A DNA stretch of 64,000 nt, from contig OX424567.1 in the NCBI GenBank assembly GCA_949152475.1, forward strand, positions 27,801,402 through 27,865,401, written 5' to 3'. The first letter of the stretch is position 1. The number at the start of each line of letters is the position of its first letter. Shown here piece after piece: positions 23,240 through 35,350 of this stretch. Below the pieces are notes generated by a model that saw only the letters and a list, made by a program, of their open reading frames with translations, was not told the origin of the DNA and searched no databases. This stretch comes from Terebella lapidaria. Lineage: Eukaryota > Annelida > Polychaeta > Terebellida > Terebellidae. Position numbers and translations under genes: made by a program.

Positions 23240-26200
23240 GGGCCGTTTCTGAGAGTTATTTTTTTAACCCCATGTTATAACATAGGCGATCATCGTAGTT
23301 TATAATGGGCATATCGTAAATTTTAAGTTAATTTATTCAGCAAGTGTTTGTGGCTAATAGCCACTAGGGATATAGTACATTGTGAGATAAATTGGGGCCG
23401 TTTCTGAGAGTTATTTTTTTAACCCCATGTTATAGCATAGGCGATCATCGTAGCTTATAATGGGCATATCGTAAATTTTAAGTTAATTTATTCAGCGAGT
23501 GTTTGTGGCTAATAGTTAGTCTAGGGACATAGTACATTGTGACATAAAATGGGGCCGTTCCTGAGAGTTATTTTTTTAACCCCATGTTATAGCATAGGCG
23601 ATCATCGTAGTTTATAATGGGCATATCGTAAATTTTAAGTTAATTTATTCAGCGAGTGTTTGTGGCTAAGTCTAGGGACATAGTACTTTGTTAGTCTAGG
23701 GACATAGTACATTGTGACATAAAATGGGGCCGTTTCTGAGAGTTATTTTTTTAACCCCATGTTGTAGCATAGGCGATCATCGTAGTTTATAATGGGCATA
23801 TCGTAAATTTTAAGTTAATTTATTCAGCGAGTGTTTGTGGCTAATAGTTAGTCTAGGGACATAGTACATTGTGACATAAAATGGGGCCGTTTCTGAGAGT
23901 TATTTTTTTAACCCCATGTTATAGCATAGGCGATCATCGTAGTTTATAATGGGCATATCGTAAATTTTAAGTTAATTTATTCAGCGAGTGTTTGTGGCTA
24001 ATAGTTAGTCTAGGGACATAGTACATTGTGACATAAAATGGGGCGGTTTCTGAGAGTTATTTTTTTAACCCCATGTTATAGCATAGGCGATCATCGTAGT
24101 TTATAATGGGCATATCGTAAATTTTAAGTTAATTTATTCAGCGAGCGTTTGTGGCTAATAGTTAGTCGAGGGACATAGTACATTGTGACATAAAATGGGG
24201 CCGTTTCTGAGAGTTATTTTTTTAACCCCATGTTATAGCATAGGCGATCATCGTAGTTTATAATGGGCATATCGTAAATTTTAAGTTAATTTATTCAGCG
24301 AGTGTTTGTGGCTAATAGTTAGTCTAGGGACATAGTACATTGTGACATAAAATGGGGCCGTTTCTGAGAGTTATTTTTTTAACCCCATGTTATAGCATAG
24401 GCGATCATCGTAGTTTATAATGGGCATATCGTAAATTTTAAGTTAATTTATTCAGCGAGTGTTTGTGGCTAATAGTTAGTCTAGGGACATAGTACATTGT
24501 GACATAAAATGGGGCCGTTTCTGAGAGTTATTTTTTTAACCCCATGTTATAGCATAGGCGATCATCGTAGTTTATAATGGGCATATCGTAAATTTTAAGT
24601 TAATTTATTCAGCGAGTGTTTGTGGCTAATAGTTAGTCTAGGGACATAGTACATTGTGACATAAAATGGGGCCGTTTCTGAGAGTTATTTTTTTAACCCC
24701 ATGTTATAGCATAGGCGATCATCGTAGTTTATAATGGGCATATCGTAAATTTTAAGTTAATTTATTCAGCGAGTGTTTGTGGCTAATAGTTAGTCTAGGG
24801 ACATAGTACATTGTGACATAAAATGGGGCCGTTTCTGAGAGTTATTTTTTTAACCCCATGTTATAGCATAGGCGATCATCGTATTTTATAATGGGCATAT
24901 CGTAAATTTTAAGTTAATTAATTCAGCGAGTGTTTGTGGCTAATAGTTAGTCTAGGGACATAGTACATTGTGACATAAAATGGGGCCGTTTCTGAGAGTT
25001 ATTTTTTTAACCCCATGTTATAGCATAGGCGATCATCGTAGTTTATAATGGGCATATCGTAAATTTTAAGTTAATTTATTCAGCGAGTGTTTGTGGCTAA
25101 TAGTTAGTCTATTGACATAGTACATTGTGACATAAAATGGGGCCGTTTCTGAGAGTTATTTTTTTAACCCCATGTTATAGCATAGGCGATCATCGTAGTT
25201 TATAATGGGCATATCGTAAATTTTAAGTTAATTTATTCAGCGAGTGTTTGTGGCTAATAGTTAGTCTAGGGACTTATTACATTGTGACATAAAATGGGGC
25301 CGTTTCTGAGAGTTATTTTTTTAACCCCATGTTATAGCATAGGCGATCATCGTAGTTTATAATGGGCATATCATAAATTTTAAGTTAATTTATTCAGCGA
25401 GTGTTTGTGGCTAATAGTTAGTCTAGGGACATAGTACATTGTGACATAAGTAGGGCCGTTTCTGAGAGTTATTTTTTTAACCTCATGTTATAGCATAGGC
25501 GATCATCGTAGTTTATAATGGGCATATCGTAAATTTTAAGTTAATTTATTCAGCGAGTGTTTGTGGCTAATAGCCACTAGGGACATAGTACATTGTGACA
25601 TAAAATGGGGCCGTTTCTGAGAGTTATTTTTTTAACCCCATGTTATAGCATAGGCGATCATCGTAGCTTATAATGGGCATATCGTAAATTTTAAGTTAAT
25701 TTATTCAGCGAGTGTTTGTGGCTAATAGTTAGTCTAGGGACATAGTACATTGTGACATAAAATGGGGCGGTTTCTGAGAGTTATTTTTTTAACCCCATGT
25801 TATAGCATAGGCGATCATCGTAGTTTATAATGGGCATATCGTAAATTTTAAGTTAATTTATTCAGCGAGTGTTTGTGGCTAATAGTTAGTCGAGGGACAT
25901 AGTACATTGTGACATAAAATGGGGCCGTTTCTGAGAGTTATTTTTTTAACCCCATGTTATAGCATAGGCGATCATCGTAGTTTATAATGGGCATATCGTA
26001 AATTTTAAGTTAACTTATTCAGCGAGTGTTTGTGGCTAATAGTTAGTCTAGGGACATAGTACATTGTGACATAAAATGGGGCCGTTTCTGAGAGTTATTT
26101 TTTTAACCCCATGTTATAGCATAGGCGATCATCGTAGTTTATAATGGGCATATCGTAAATTTTAAGTTAATTTATTCAGCGAGTGTTTGTGGCTAATAGT

Positions 26201-29200
26201 TAGTCTAGGGACATAGTACATTGTGACATAAAATGGGGCCGTTTCTGAGAGTTATTTTTTTAACCCCATGTTATAGCATAGGCGATCATCGTAGTTTATA
26301 ATGGGCATATCGTAAATTTTAAGTTAATTTATTCAGCGAGTGTTTGTGGCTAATAGTTAGTCTAGGGACATAGTACATTGTGACATAAAATGGGGCCGTT
26401 TCTGAGAGTTATTTTTTTAACCCCATGTTATAGCATAGGCGATCATCGTAGTTTATAATGGGCATATCGTAAATTTTAAGTTAATTTATTCAGCGAGTGT
26501 TTGTGGCTAATAGTTAGTCTAGGGACATAGTACATTGTGACATAAAATGGGGCCGTTTCTGAGAGTTATTTTTTTAACCCCATGTTATAGCATAGGCGAT
26601 CATCGTATTTTATAATGGGCATATCGTAAATTTTAAGTTAATTAATTCAGCGAGTGTTTGTGGCTAACAGTTAGTCTAGGGACATAGTACATTGTGACAT
26701 AAAATGGGGCCGTTTCTGAGAGTTATTTTTTTAACCCCATGTTATAGCATAGGCGATCATCGTAGTTTATAATGGGCATATCGTAAATTTTAAGTTAATT
26801 TATTCAGCGAGTGTTTGTGGCTAATAGTTAGTCTAGGGACATAGTACATTGTGACATAAAATGGGGCCGTTTCTGAGAGTTATTTTTTTAACCCCATGTT
26901 ATAGCATAGGCGATCATCGTAGTTTATAATGGGCATATCGTAAATTTTAAGTTAATTTATTCAGCGAGTGTTTGTGGCTAATAGTTAGTTTAGGGACATA
27001 GTACATTGTGACATAAAATGGGGCCGTTTCTGAGAGTTATTTTTTTAACCCCATGTTATAGCATAGGCGATCATCGTAGTTTATAATGGGCATATCGTAA
27101 ATTTTAAGTTAATTTATTCAGCGAGTGTTTGTGGCTAATAGTTAGTCTAGGGACATAGTACATTGTGACATAAAATGGGGCCGTTTCTGAGAGTTATTTT
27201 TTTAACCCCATGTTATAGCATAGGCGATCATCGTAGTTTATAATGGGCATATCGTAAATTTTAAGTTAATTTATTCAGCGAGTGTTTGTGGCTAATAGCC
27301 ACTAGGGACATAGTACATTGTGACATAAAATGGGGCCGTTTCTGAGAGTTATTTTTTTAACCCCATGTTATAGCATAGGCGATCATCGTAGCTTATAATG
27401 GGCATATCGTAAATTTTAAGTTAATTTATTCAGCGAGTGTTTGTGGCTAATAGTTAGTCTAGGGACATAGTACATTGTGACATAAAATGGGGCCGTTTCT
27501 GAGAGTTATTTTTTTAACCCCATGTTATAGCATAGGCGATCATCGTAGTTTATAATGGGCATATCGTAAATTTTAAGTTAATTTATTCAGCGAGTGTTTG
27601 TGGCTAATAGTTAGTCTAGGGACATAGTACATTGTGACATAAAATGGGGCCGTTTCTGAGAGTTATTTTTTTAACCCCATGTTATAGCATAGGCGATCAT
27701 CGTAGTTTATAATGGGCATATCGTAAATTTTAAGTTAATTTATTCAGCGAGTGTTTGTGGCTAATAGTTAGTCTAGGGACATAGTACATTTTGACATAAA
27801 ATGGGGCCGTTTCTGAGAGTTATTTTTTTAACCCCATGTTATAGCATAGGCGATCATCGTAGTTTATAATGGGCATATTGTAAATTTTAAGTTAATTTAT
27901 TCAGCGAGTGTTTGTGGCTAATAGTTAGTCTAGGGACATAGTACATTGTGACATAAAATGGGGCCGTTTCTGAGAGTTATTTTTTTAACCCCATGTTATA
28001 GCATAGGCGATCATCGTAGTTTATAATGGGCATATCGTAAATTTTAAGTTAATTTATTCAGCGAGTGTTTGTGGCTAATAGTTAGTCTAGGGACATAGTA
28101 CATTGTGACATAAAATGGGGCCGTTTCTGAGAGTTATTTTTTTAACCCCATGTTATAGCATAGGCGATCATCGTAGTTTATAATGGGCATATCGTAAATT
28201 TTAAGTTAATTTATTCAGCGAGTGTTTGTGGCTAATAGTTAGTCTAGGGACATAGTACATTGTGACATAAAATGGGGCCGTTTCTGAGAGTTATTTTTTT
28301 AACCCCATGTTATAGCATAGGCGATCATCGTAGTTTATAATGGGCATATCGTAAATTTTAAGTTAATTTATTCAGCGAGTGTTTGTGGCTAATAGTTAGT
28401 CTAGGGACATAGTACATTGTGACATAAAATGGGGCCGTTTCTGAGAGTTATTTTTTTAACCCCATGTTATAGCATAGGCGATCATCGTAGTTTATAATGG
28501 GCATATCGCACATTTTAAGTTAATTTATTCAGCGAGTGTTTGTGGCTAATAGTTAGTCTAGGGACATAGTACATTGTGACATAAAATGGGGCCGTTTCTA
28601 AGAGTTATTTTTTTAACCCCATGTTATAGCATAGGCGATCATCGTAGTTTATAATGGGCATATCGTAAATTTTAAGTTAATTTATTCAGCGAGTGTTTGT
28701 GGCTAATAGTTAGTCTAGGGACATAGTACATTGTGAAATAAAATGGGGCCGTTTCTGAGAGTTATTTTTTTAACCCCATGTTATAGCATAGGCGATCATC
28801 GTAGTTTATAATGGGCATATCGTAAATTTTAAGTTAATTTATTCAGCGAGTGTTTGTGGCTAATAGTTAGTCTAGGGACATAGTACATTGTGACATAAAA
28901 TGGGGCCGTTTCTGAGAGTTATTTTTTTAACCCCATGTTATAGCATAGGCGATCATCGTAGTTTATAATGGGCATATCGTAAATTTTAAGTTAATTTATT
29001 CAGCGAGTGTTTGTGGCTAATAGCCACTAGGGACATAGTACATTGTGACATAAAATGGGGCCGTTTCTGAGAGTTATTTTTTTAACCCCATGTTATAGCA
29101 TAGGCGATCATCGTAGTTTATAATGGGCATATCGTAAATTTTAAGTTAATTTATTCAGCGAGTGTTTGTGGCTAATAGTTAGTCTAGGGACATAGTACAT

Positions 29201-30570
29201 TGTGACATAAAATGGGGCCGTTTCTGAGAGTTATTTTTTTAACCCCATGTTATATCATAGGCGATCATCGTAGTTTATAATGGGCATATCGTAAATTTTA
29301 AGTTAATTTATTCAGCGAGTGTTTGTGGCTAATAGCCACTAGGGACATAGTACATTGTGACATAAAATGGGGCCGTTTCTGAGAGTTATTTTTTTAACCC
29401 CATGTTATAGCATAGGCGATCATCGTAGTTTATAATGGACATATCGTAAATTTTAAGTTAATTTATTCAGCGAGTGTTTGTGCCTAATAGTTAGTCTAGG
29501 GACATAGTACATTGTGACATAAAATGGGGCCGTTTATGAGAGTTATTTTTTTAACCCCATGTTATAGCATAGGCGATCATCGTAGTTTATAATGGGCATA
29601 TCGTAAATTTTAAGTTAATTTATTCAGCGAGTGTTTGTGGCTAATAGTTAGTCTAGGGACATAGTACATTGTGACATAAAATGGGGCCGTTTCTGAGAGT
29701 TATTTTTTTAACCCCATGTTATAGCATAGGCGATCATCGTAGTTTATAATGGGCATATCGTAAATTTTAAGTTAATTTATTCAGCGAGTGTTTGTGGCTA
29801 ATAGTTAGTCTAGGGACATAGTACATTGTGACATAAAATGGGGCCGTTTCTGAGAGTTATTTTTTTAACCCCATGTTATAGCATAGGCGATCATCGTAGT
29901 TTATAATGGGCATATCGTAAATTTTAAGTTAATTTATTCAGCGAGTGTTTGTGGCTAATAGTTAGTCTAGGGACATAGTACATTGTGACATAAAATGGGG
30001 CCGTTTCTGAGAGTTATTTTTTTAACCCCATGTTATAGCATAGGCGATCATCGTAGTTTATAATGGGCATATCGTAAATTTTAAGTTAATTTATTCAGCG
30101 AGTGTTTGTGGCTAATAGTTAGTCTAGGGACATAGTACATTGTGACATAAAATGGGGCCGTTTCTGAGAGTTATTTTTTTAACCCCATGTTATAGCATAG
30201 GCGATCATCGTAGTTTATAATGGGCATATCGTAAATTTTAAGTTAATTTATTCAGCGAGTGTTTGTGGCTAATAGTTAGTCTAGGGACATAGTACATTGT
30301 GACATAAAATGGGGCCGTTTCTGAGAGTTATTTTTTTAACCCCATGTTATAGCATAGGCGATCATCGTAGTTTATAATGGGCATATCGTAAATTTTAAGT
30401 TAATTTATTCAGCTGAGTGGTTTGTGGCTAATAGTTAGTCTAGGGACATAGTACATTGTGACATAAAATGGGGCCGTTTCTGAGAGTTATTTTTTTAACC
30501 CCATGTTATAGCATAGGCGATCATCGTAGTTTATGATGGGCATATCGTAAATTTTAAGTTAATTTATTCA
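23240..30570 (-). repeat. 157-bp satellite, inverted orientation (~47 copies, 11-mer higher-order period)
   Basis: This is the same monomer as upstream but reverse-complemented from 23240 to the assembly gap. Diagnostic variants repeat at ~1,725 bp: GCTAATAGCC at 25566, 27291 and 29016; GGGGCGG at 24040 and 25764; GTCGAG at 24165 and 25889; GTATTTTATA at 24881 and 26605. That equals eleven monomers, so this is a true higher-order repeat. One monomer near 23670-23700 carries a short internal duplication. The array end is hidden by the gap. Confidence 0.95.
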
Positions 30571-30770
30571 NNNNNNNNNNNNNNNNNNNNNNNNNNNNNN
30601 NNNNNNNNNNNNNNNNNNNNNNNNNNNNNNNNNNNNNNNNNNNNNNNNNNNNNNNNNNNNNNNNNNNNNNNNNNNNNNNNNNNNNNNNNNNNNNNNNNNN
30701 NNNNNNNNNNNNNNNNNNNNNNNNNNNNNNNNNNNNNNNNNNNNNNNNNNNNNNNNNNNNNNNNNNNNNN
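30571..30770. other. Assembly gap (200 N)
   Basis: Exactly 200 Ns, probably a fixed-size placeholder. It sits at the end of the satellite array, so the true array length and the linkage of the two sides are uncertain. Confidence 0.99.
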
Positions 30771-31110
30771 AATTCAATATATCATTCAATAATATAATTC
30801 AATATATATCTGTTGGTCATCTGCAAAAACATAGTTGATATATATATATTTTTTTTTTTCTTTCCCACTTTTGATATTTTCTATATATATATACATCAAA
30901 GGTGGGAAAAATATATATATATATATATATATATATCCCAAAGATCAAAAGGATCAAGAGGAAAAAATATATATATATTCGCTTATGGAACAGTTATGTT
31001 CTTAATATATATATATATATATGTTGCCCATGTTATTCCCTTGTCCTTTGTTATATATATATATATATATATATCACGTGTATCATGCAATATACATCCA
31101 TGAATAAATT
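30771..31110. repeat. TA microsatellites in AT-rich DNA
   Basis: Several (TA)n tracts lie near 30838-30850, 30880-30895, 30910-30936, 30966-30980, 31005-31022 and 31051-31074. Open frames in this stretch are dipeptide artefacts. Confidence 0.9.
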
Positions 31111-31926
31111 TTATGGACAATCTCACAATGTTGCATCATTCATGTATCCATAAATAAGTTTCATGGACATCACTGCAATCTTTCTCTGCTGCATCATTCA
31201 CGAATATTGCAAAACATCTTTCGCATTAAAATTTCGCATGCAAATCTTTCGCATTCAATCGCTTGTGATTATCGGTACTATCGGTACATAAAATTTCACG
31301 CAATCACGCAATATTTATCGCTCATATAAACCTGTACCCCTGCTTCAGCTTTCGGAGCTGTTATGATAAATGAGAATCCAAACTTGTCCACTGTATTCTA
31401 CATTCCCATATTTTTATCGCTCATATAAACCTGTACCCCTGCTCCAGCTTTCGGAGCTGCAGTCCTCTCCGGAGCTGCACTCCACTCCGTCTTCTCTCTC
31501 CTCTCTCTCCTCCCCATCTTCACGGCATCTGCATTTGTCGATATCACAGTTTCGTAAATCAGTTGTTTGTCTAAGGTGTGATTCTCAGAAAATAGAGAAT
31601 TCTCAATCCACCTGTACATCAAAGCCAGAAAGCATTTTTAAAAATGGTGTTACAATTGGGGTACTGGGCGACTTTTTGACATCAATTGTTTTTCATTGAG
31701 AACTCAAAAAATGTTACGTTTTTTAAATTTTATTATTAATGATAATTTAGGAAAGTTCTTTTTCTTCGGAATCAGTCATAGTTTATTAAGATTGCATGAT
31801 TCAATCCATAGATATAAGTCTTGGAATTTGAAATGGAAACGCCACCAGGGGTCTTTGGAAATTTTGGAAACTTTGGAAATGTTTTACGTTTGCTATTGAC
31901 ATCAACAAAATCTGACTGTATTGGTT
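31111..31926. other. Unassigned DNA with a short duplicated block
   Basis: A ~50-bp block containing CGCTCATATAAACCTGTACC and CAGCTTTCGGAGCTG occurs at about 31313-31363 and again at 31411-31461. A CT-rich tract lies at about 31485-31515. There is no supported gene; frames of up to 109 residues show no domain. Confidence 0.5.
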
Positions 31927-32660
31927 GCATGTGCTTTTCTCCATCTAATATCTCTGTTATTTTTGCAGATAATTTTGATCTGTTTAGACTGAAATGATCA
32001 CAAGGTATCAATCTAAATCCCTATTATAAAATAATTGGCATGAACAAAGAGTTTGATAGTGAAATTTGAAGTTAAACACCACAATATTGGACAGTGACAC
32101 TCGCCATGTTGTTGCATGTGCTTTTCTCCAGCTGACATCTCCGTTATTTGTTTAGGTAATTATGATCTGTTTTGACTGAAATGGTCACAAAGTATCAATC
32201 TAAATCCCTACTATAAAATAATTGGCATGATCAAAGTGTTTAATAGTGAAATTTGAAGTTAAACACCCCAATATTGGACAGTGACACTCGCCATGTTGTT
32301 GCATGTGCTTTTCTCCAGCTGACATCTACGTTATTTGTTTAGGTAATTATGATCTGTTTTGACTGAAATGGTCACAAAGTATCAATCTAAATCCCTACTA
32401 TAAAATAATTGGCATGATCAAAGTGTTCAATAGTGAAATTTGCAGATAAACACTTCAATAGTGGACAGTGACACTTTTTCATAACGTTGCATGTGTTTCT
32501 CCAGTTCCTATCTCAGTTATTTTTTCACATAATCACGATCTGTTTTGACAGAAATGTGGAGAAATTATCATTCTAAAGGTATGGTATAAAACATTTAACA
32601 AAAAGAGCGTCTTTATTAGTGAAATTTGCAGTTAACATTACCATGTTAAAATTTGAAACA
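31927..32660. repeat. 187-bp tandem repeat, just under four copies
   Basis: The landmark GCATGTG falls at 31927, 32114, 32301 and 32489, a period of 187-188 bp. Shared blocks include TAATTATGATCTGTTTTGAC, AAAGTATCAATCTAAATCCC and AAAATAATTGGCATGA. The outer copies are more diverged than the central two, as expected for unequal-exchange ageing. Confidence 0.85.
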
Positions 32661-32794
32661 CCTTGGGATTTAAAAATATACGTCCTACGCCTTATATAAG
32701 CCTGTGAATACACACGATCAATTAAAATGGTGTCACTACTTTGGCCCCGACGTCTGACGACGTTAGCTTGTGATATTTTCCAGTCAGTATCAAA

Positions 32795-33232
32795 ATACCC
32801 CTACCTGTTTCAAACGCATGTAACTCATACAGTTCTCAACATATTTCAAAAGTAAAAAATGTTTTTGAAACTACAAACATAACAGAAAGTAACCATACTA
32901 GACAATAGGGCTTAAGCATGGTAAAATACTGGGCGTTAACGCCCGCGCGCCCCAAAACGGAAATGCCTACAAAACGAAATATCGAAGATAATGGGCTTAC
33001 CCCACCCTATTTCAATCGCTCATATCTCAGAAAGTTTTCAAGATATTACAAAACCAAAAACTTTTATGGAAACTAGAAACATAGCGAAAAAATATTCCAA
33101 CAAGAAAGTAGGCATTACATGCAATACGGCAGCAGGCAGTAGCGCCCGCGCGCCCCAAAATTACGTGCCTAAAAAGAAATATCGAAAATACAAGGATTAC
33201 CGCCACCTATTTTCATCGCTTATGTAAAGTTC
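32795..33232. repeat. ~200-bp repeat with GC-rich core, upstream copies
   Basis: Two copies of the unit that is more abundant at 35.35-37.5 kb. Each contains GGAAACTAGAAACATAGC, a GCGCCCGCGCGCCCC-type core and AAGAAATATCGAA. The second copy is interrupted at 33232 by the solo LTR and resumes after it. Confidence 0.75.
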
Positions 33233-33927
33233 CAGCGCCCACTACAGGGCGACGGTGGTACTCTACAAGTATCACAACCAGGTAACAGTCCGTCTGGAGC
33301 GAGTCCAGCCGTCATACATCACATCATAACACATCATCATCAACAACGTCATATACAACATGCATTATATATAGTTATGGTAATGTAGCCGTGTGTAGAG
33401 CCTGAGAAGCCATGGGAGCGGCACCACAGAACCCGTACACATGGGCATGTTGCTGGCCGGCCTCGCCGACGGAACTGTCACAGGGATAGAACCCTGAACA
33501 GCCCGACGGTCTGCCAGAGCCTGTGTCGCACCATCCCGGGTGGGAAAAGACCGGTGATCCACAGGGCTTGCGCCCCCGAGTCAGCACGGTCTCTCCCAGC
33601 CCGCGTCCCCTATGGAAATCATCCCCAGGAGCCCACGAGGGCTTTACCCAAGGAGTGGAGACGTAAAGCTCATGGCGAGCTCCCCGTCCTGCCTCTTGAC
33701 CTGCTCTGGGACAATCTCCCAGATCGAACCGGTCCCATAGTATATAAACCCCAGAACACGAGACAAGAAGGGAAACTAGGTGAAAACCATTGTTATAGTT
33801 TACTGGGCGCGAGAGGATTAGAGAGCATTGCCAGGGCAACGTGTGCTTCGAGCTGAAGAGATCAAAACAAAGGCCGTAAAGTGTTTAAGAAAGACACCTG
33901 CCGTGATCTTTGGGCAAAATCACCACA
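33233..33927 (+). mobile_element. Solo LTR (LTR retrotransposon fossil), 695 bp
   Basis: The block begins TGTAAAG and ends CACCACA, giving the TG...CA ends expected of LTRs. It is flanked by identical 4-bp direct repeats, CTTA (33229-33232 and 33928-33931). It interrupts a ~200-bp repeat unit whose sequence resumes beyond it. It is GC-richer than its surroundings and carries a TATA box (TATATAAA, 33741) about 185 bp from its 3' end, as expected for a U3/R boundary. No internal retrotransposon coding region is attached, so it is a solo LTR left by recombination. The 4-bp duplication fits Gypsy- or BEL-like elements, but the family is not determined. The intact duplication suggests a fairly recent insertion. 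Confidence 0.7.
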
Positions 33928-35350
33928 CTTATTTCGCATTACATCGCGTTACATGCAACACGAAACTGTGTGCCTAAAAAACATATTGAAAATAGAAGGC
34001 TAAAATGGAGGAAGTTAGATGCCAAATATTATTGATGGTGAACACCGCTTGTGAACCCAATGAATATGTGTCTGTTCATTAAGAGGAAGAAGCAATCAAG
34101 TTGTGTAAGAAACAAACTCTGAGTGTACTGAGACATGTACAATGAAACATTGATAATTAAAGAATAAAAAGAAGTGTCGCTATGACAGGTTTTTCATCAC
34201 TAACGTATGAAGATATAGCATGCAAGGATAAGACAAAGTCTCTTCATCACACATTTTGCACTAATACTATTATGTAATGAAGAGCACTAGTCTTATGACA
34301 CATTTTCCATGACTACCATCAGTATTGCTTATGACACATTTGCATCTTAACCCTCAGGGAAAGGTATTGTTTTGCAGCCAAGTGTGTCATAGAGGAAGAA
34401 TATATTTACTGATTTGCAGCCAAATGTGTCATAAGAAAGAATATATCGTGCAACCAACCGTGCCATGAGACGATAAAGAAATTTAGCACATTTCATCAGA
34501 TTAGAAAATTGATCAATAGAAACATGTTGCCATAAGCAATAGTTCTGATAAAATGGTGGAAGTGAAATGCCCAACACTATTGATGGCGAACACCGCTTGT
34601 GAACACCGATGATTATGAGTCCTAATATATTTTTGTTCAATAAGAGGAAAAAGCAGCCAAGTCCTACAAGAATCAAAGTCTGACTGTACGAAATCATGTA
34701 CGATCAAACAAAGATATAATATTCAAGGATAAGACAAAGTCTCCTTGTGACACATTTTGCACTACTACCATCAGTATTACTTATGACACATTTGCACCGT
34801 TACCCTCAGGAGAAGGTATTGTTTTGCAGCCAAGTGTGTCATAAGGAAGAATATGTTGATGGCTGATTTGCAGCCAAATGTGTCACAAAAAAGGATATTT
34901 TGTATGCAACCAACTGTGTCATATGACATGATAAAGAAATCTAGCACGTTTCCTCCGATTAGGAAATTGATATACAGAAACATGTTGCCACGAGCAATAG
35001 TTCTTATGAAATGGAGGAAGCGAGATGCCCGACACTATTGATGGTGAACGCTGCTTGTGAACACCGATAAATTTAAGTCCAAATATATGTCTGTTCATTA
35101 AGAGGAAGAAGCGACCAAGTTGTGTAAGAAACAAAGTCTGATTTACTGAGACATGTACAATTAAACATATTTCAAGGATAAGAAGTGTTGCTATGACACG
35201 TTTTGCACCACCAACATCATGGTATGAGGAGTGCGGGTCTTATGACACATTCTGCACGACCACCATCAGTATTGCTTATGACACATTTGCACCGTTACTT
35301 TTAGGGAAAGGTGTTGTTTTGCAGCCAAATGTGTCACTCTTGTCTTGCTC
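33928..35350. repeat. Diverged relatives of the TGTGTCATAA higher-order unit
   Basis: The landmark GATGGTGAAC or a variant recurs at 34033, 34582 and 35040 and is followed by TCTGTTCATTAAGAGGAAGA and GAGACATGTACAAT. These match the ATGAATAAGTGTC spacer block of the 8-21 kb array at clearly lower identity. TTATGACACA and TGTGTCATAA words flank each copy. The first ~80 bases finish the repeat unit split by the LTR. Confidence 0.75.

Noticed and set aside
21337-30570. CENP-B box in the 157-bp monomer
   Set aside because: I compared the monomer with the pattern TTCGNNNNANNCGGG on both strands and found no match, so a CENP-B role for this satellite is not supported by motif.
33375-33856. Frames of 154 and 100 residues on opposite strands
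   Set aside because: Both lie inside the solo LTR, which is GC-richer and so has fewer chance stops. No domain is seen.
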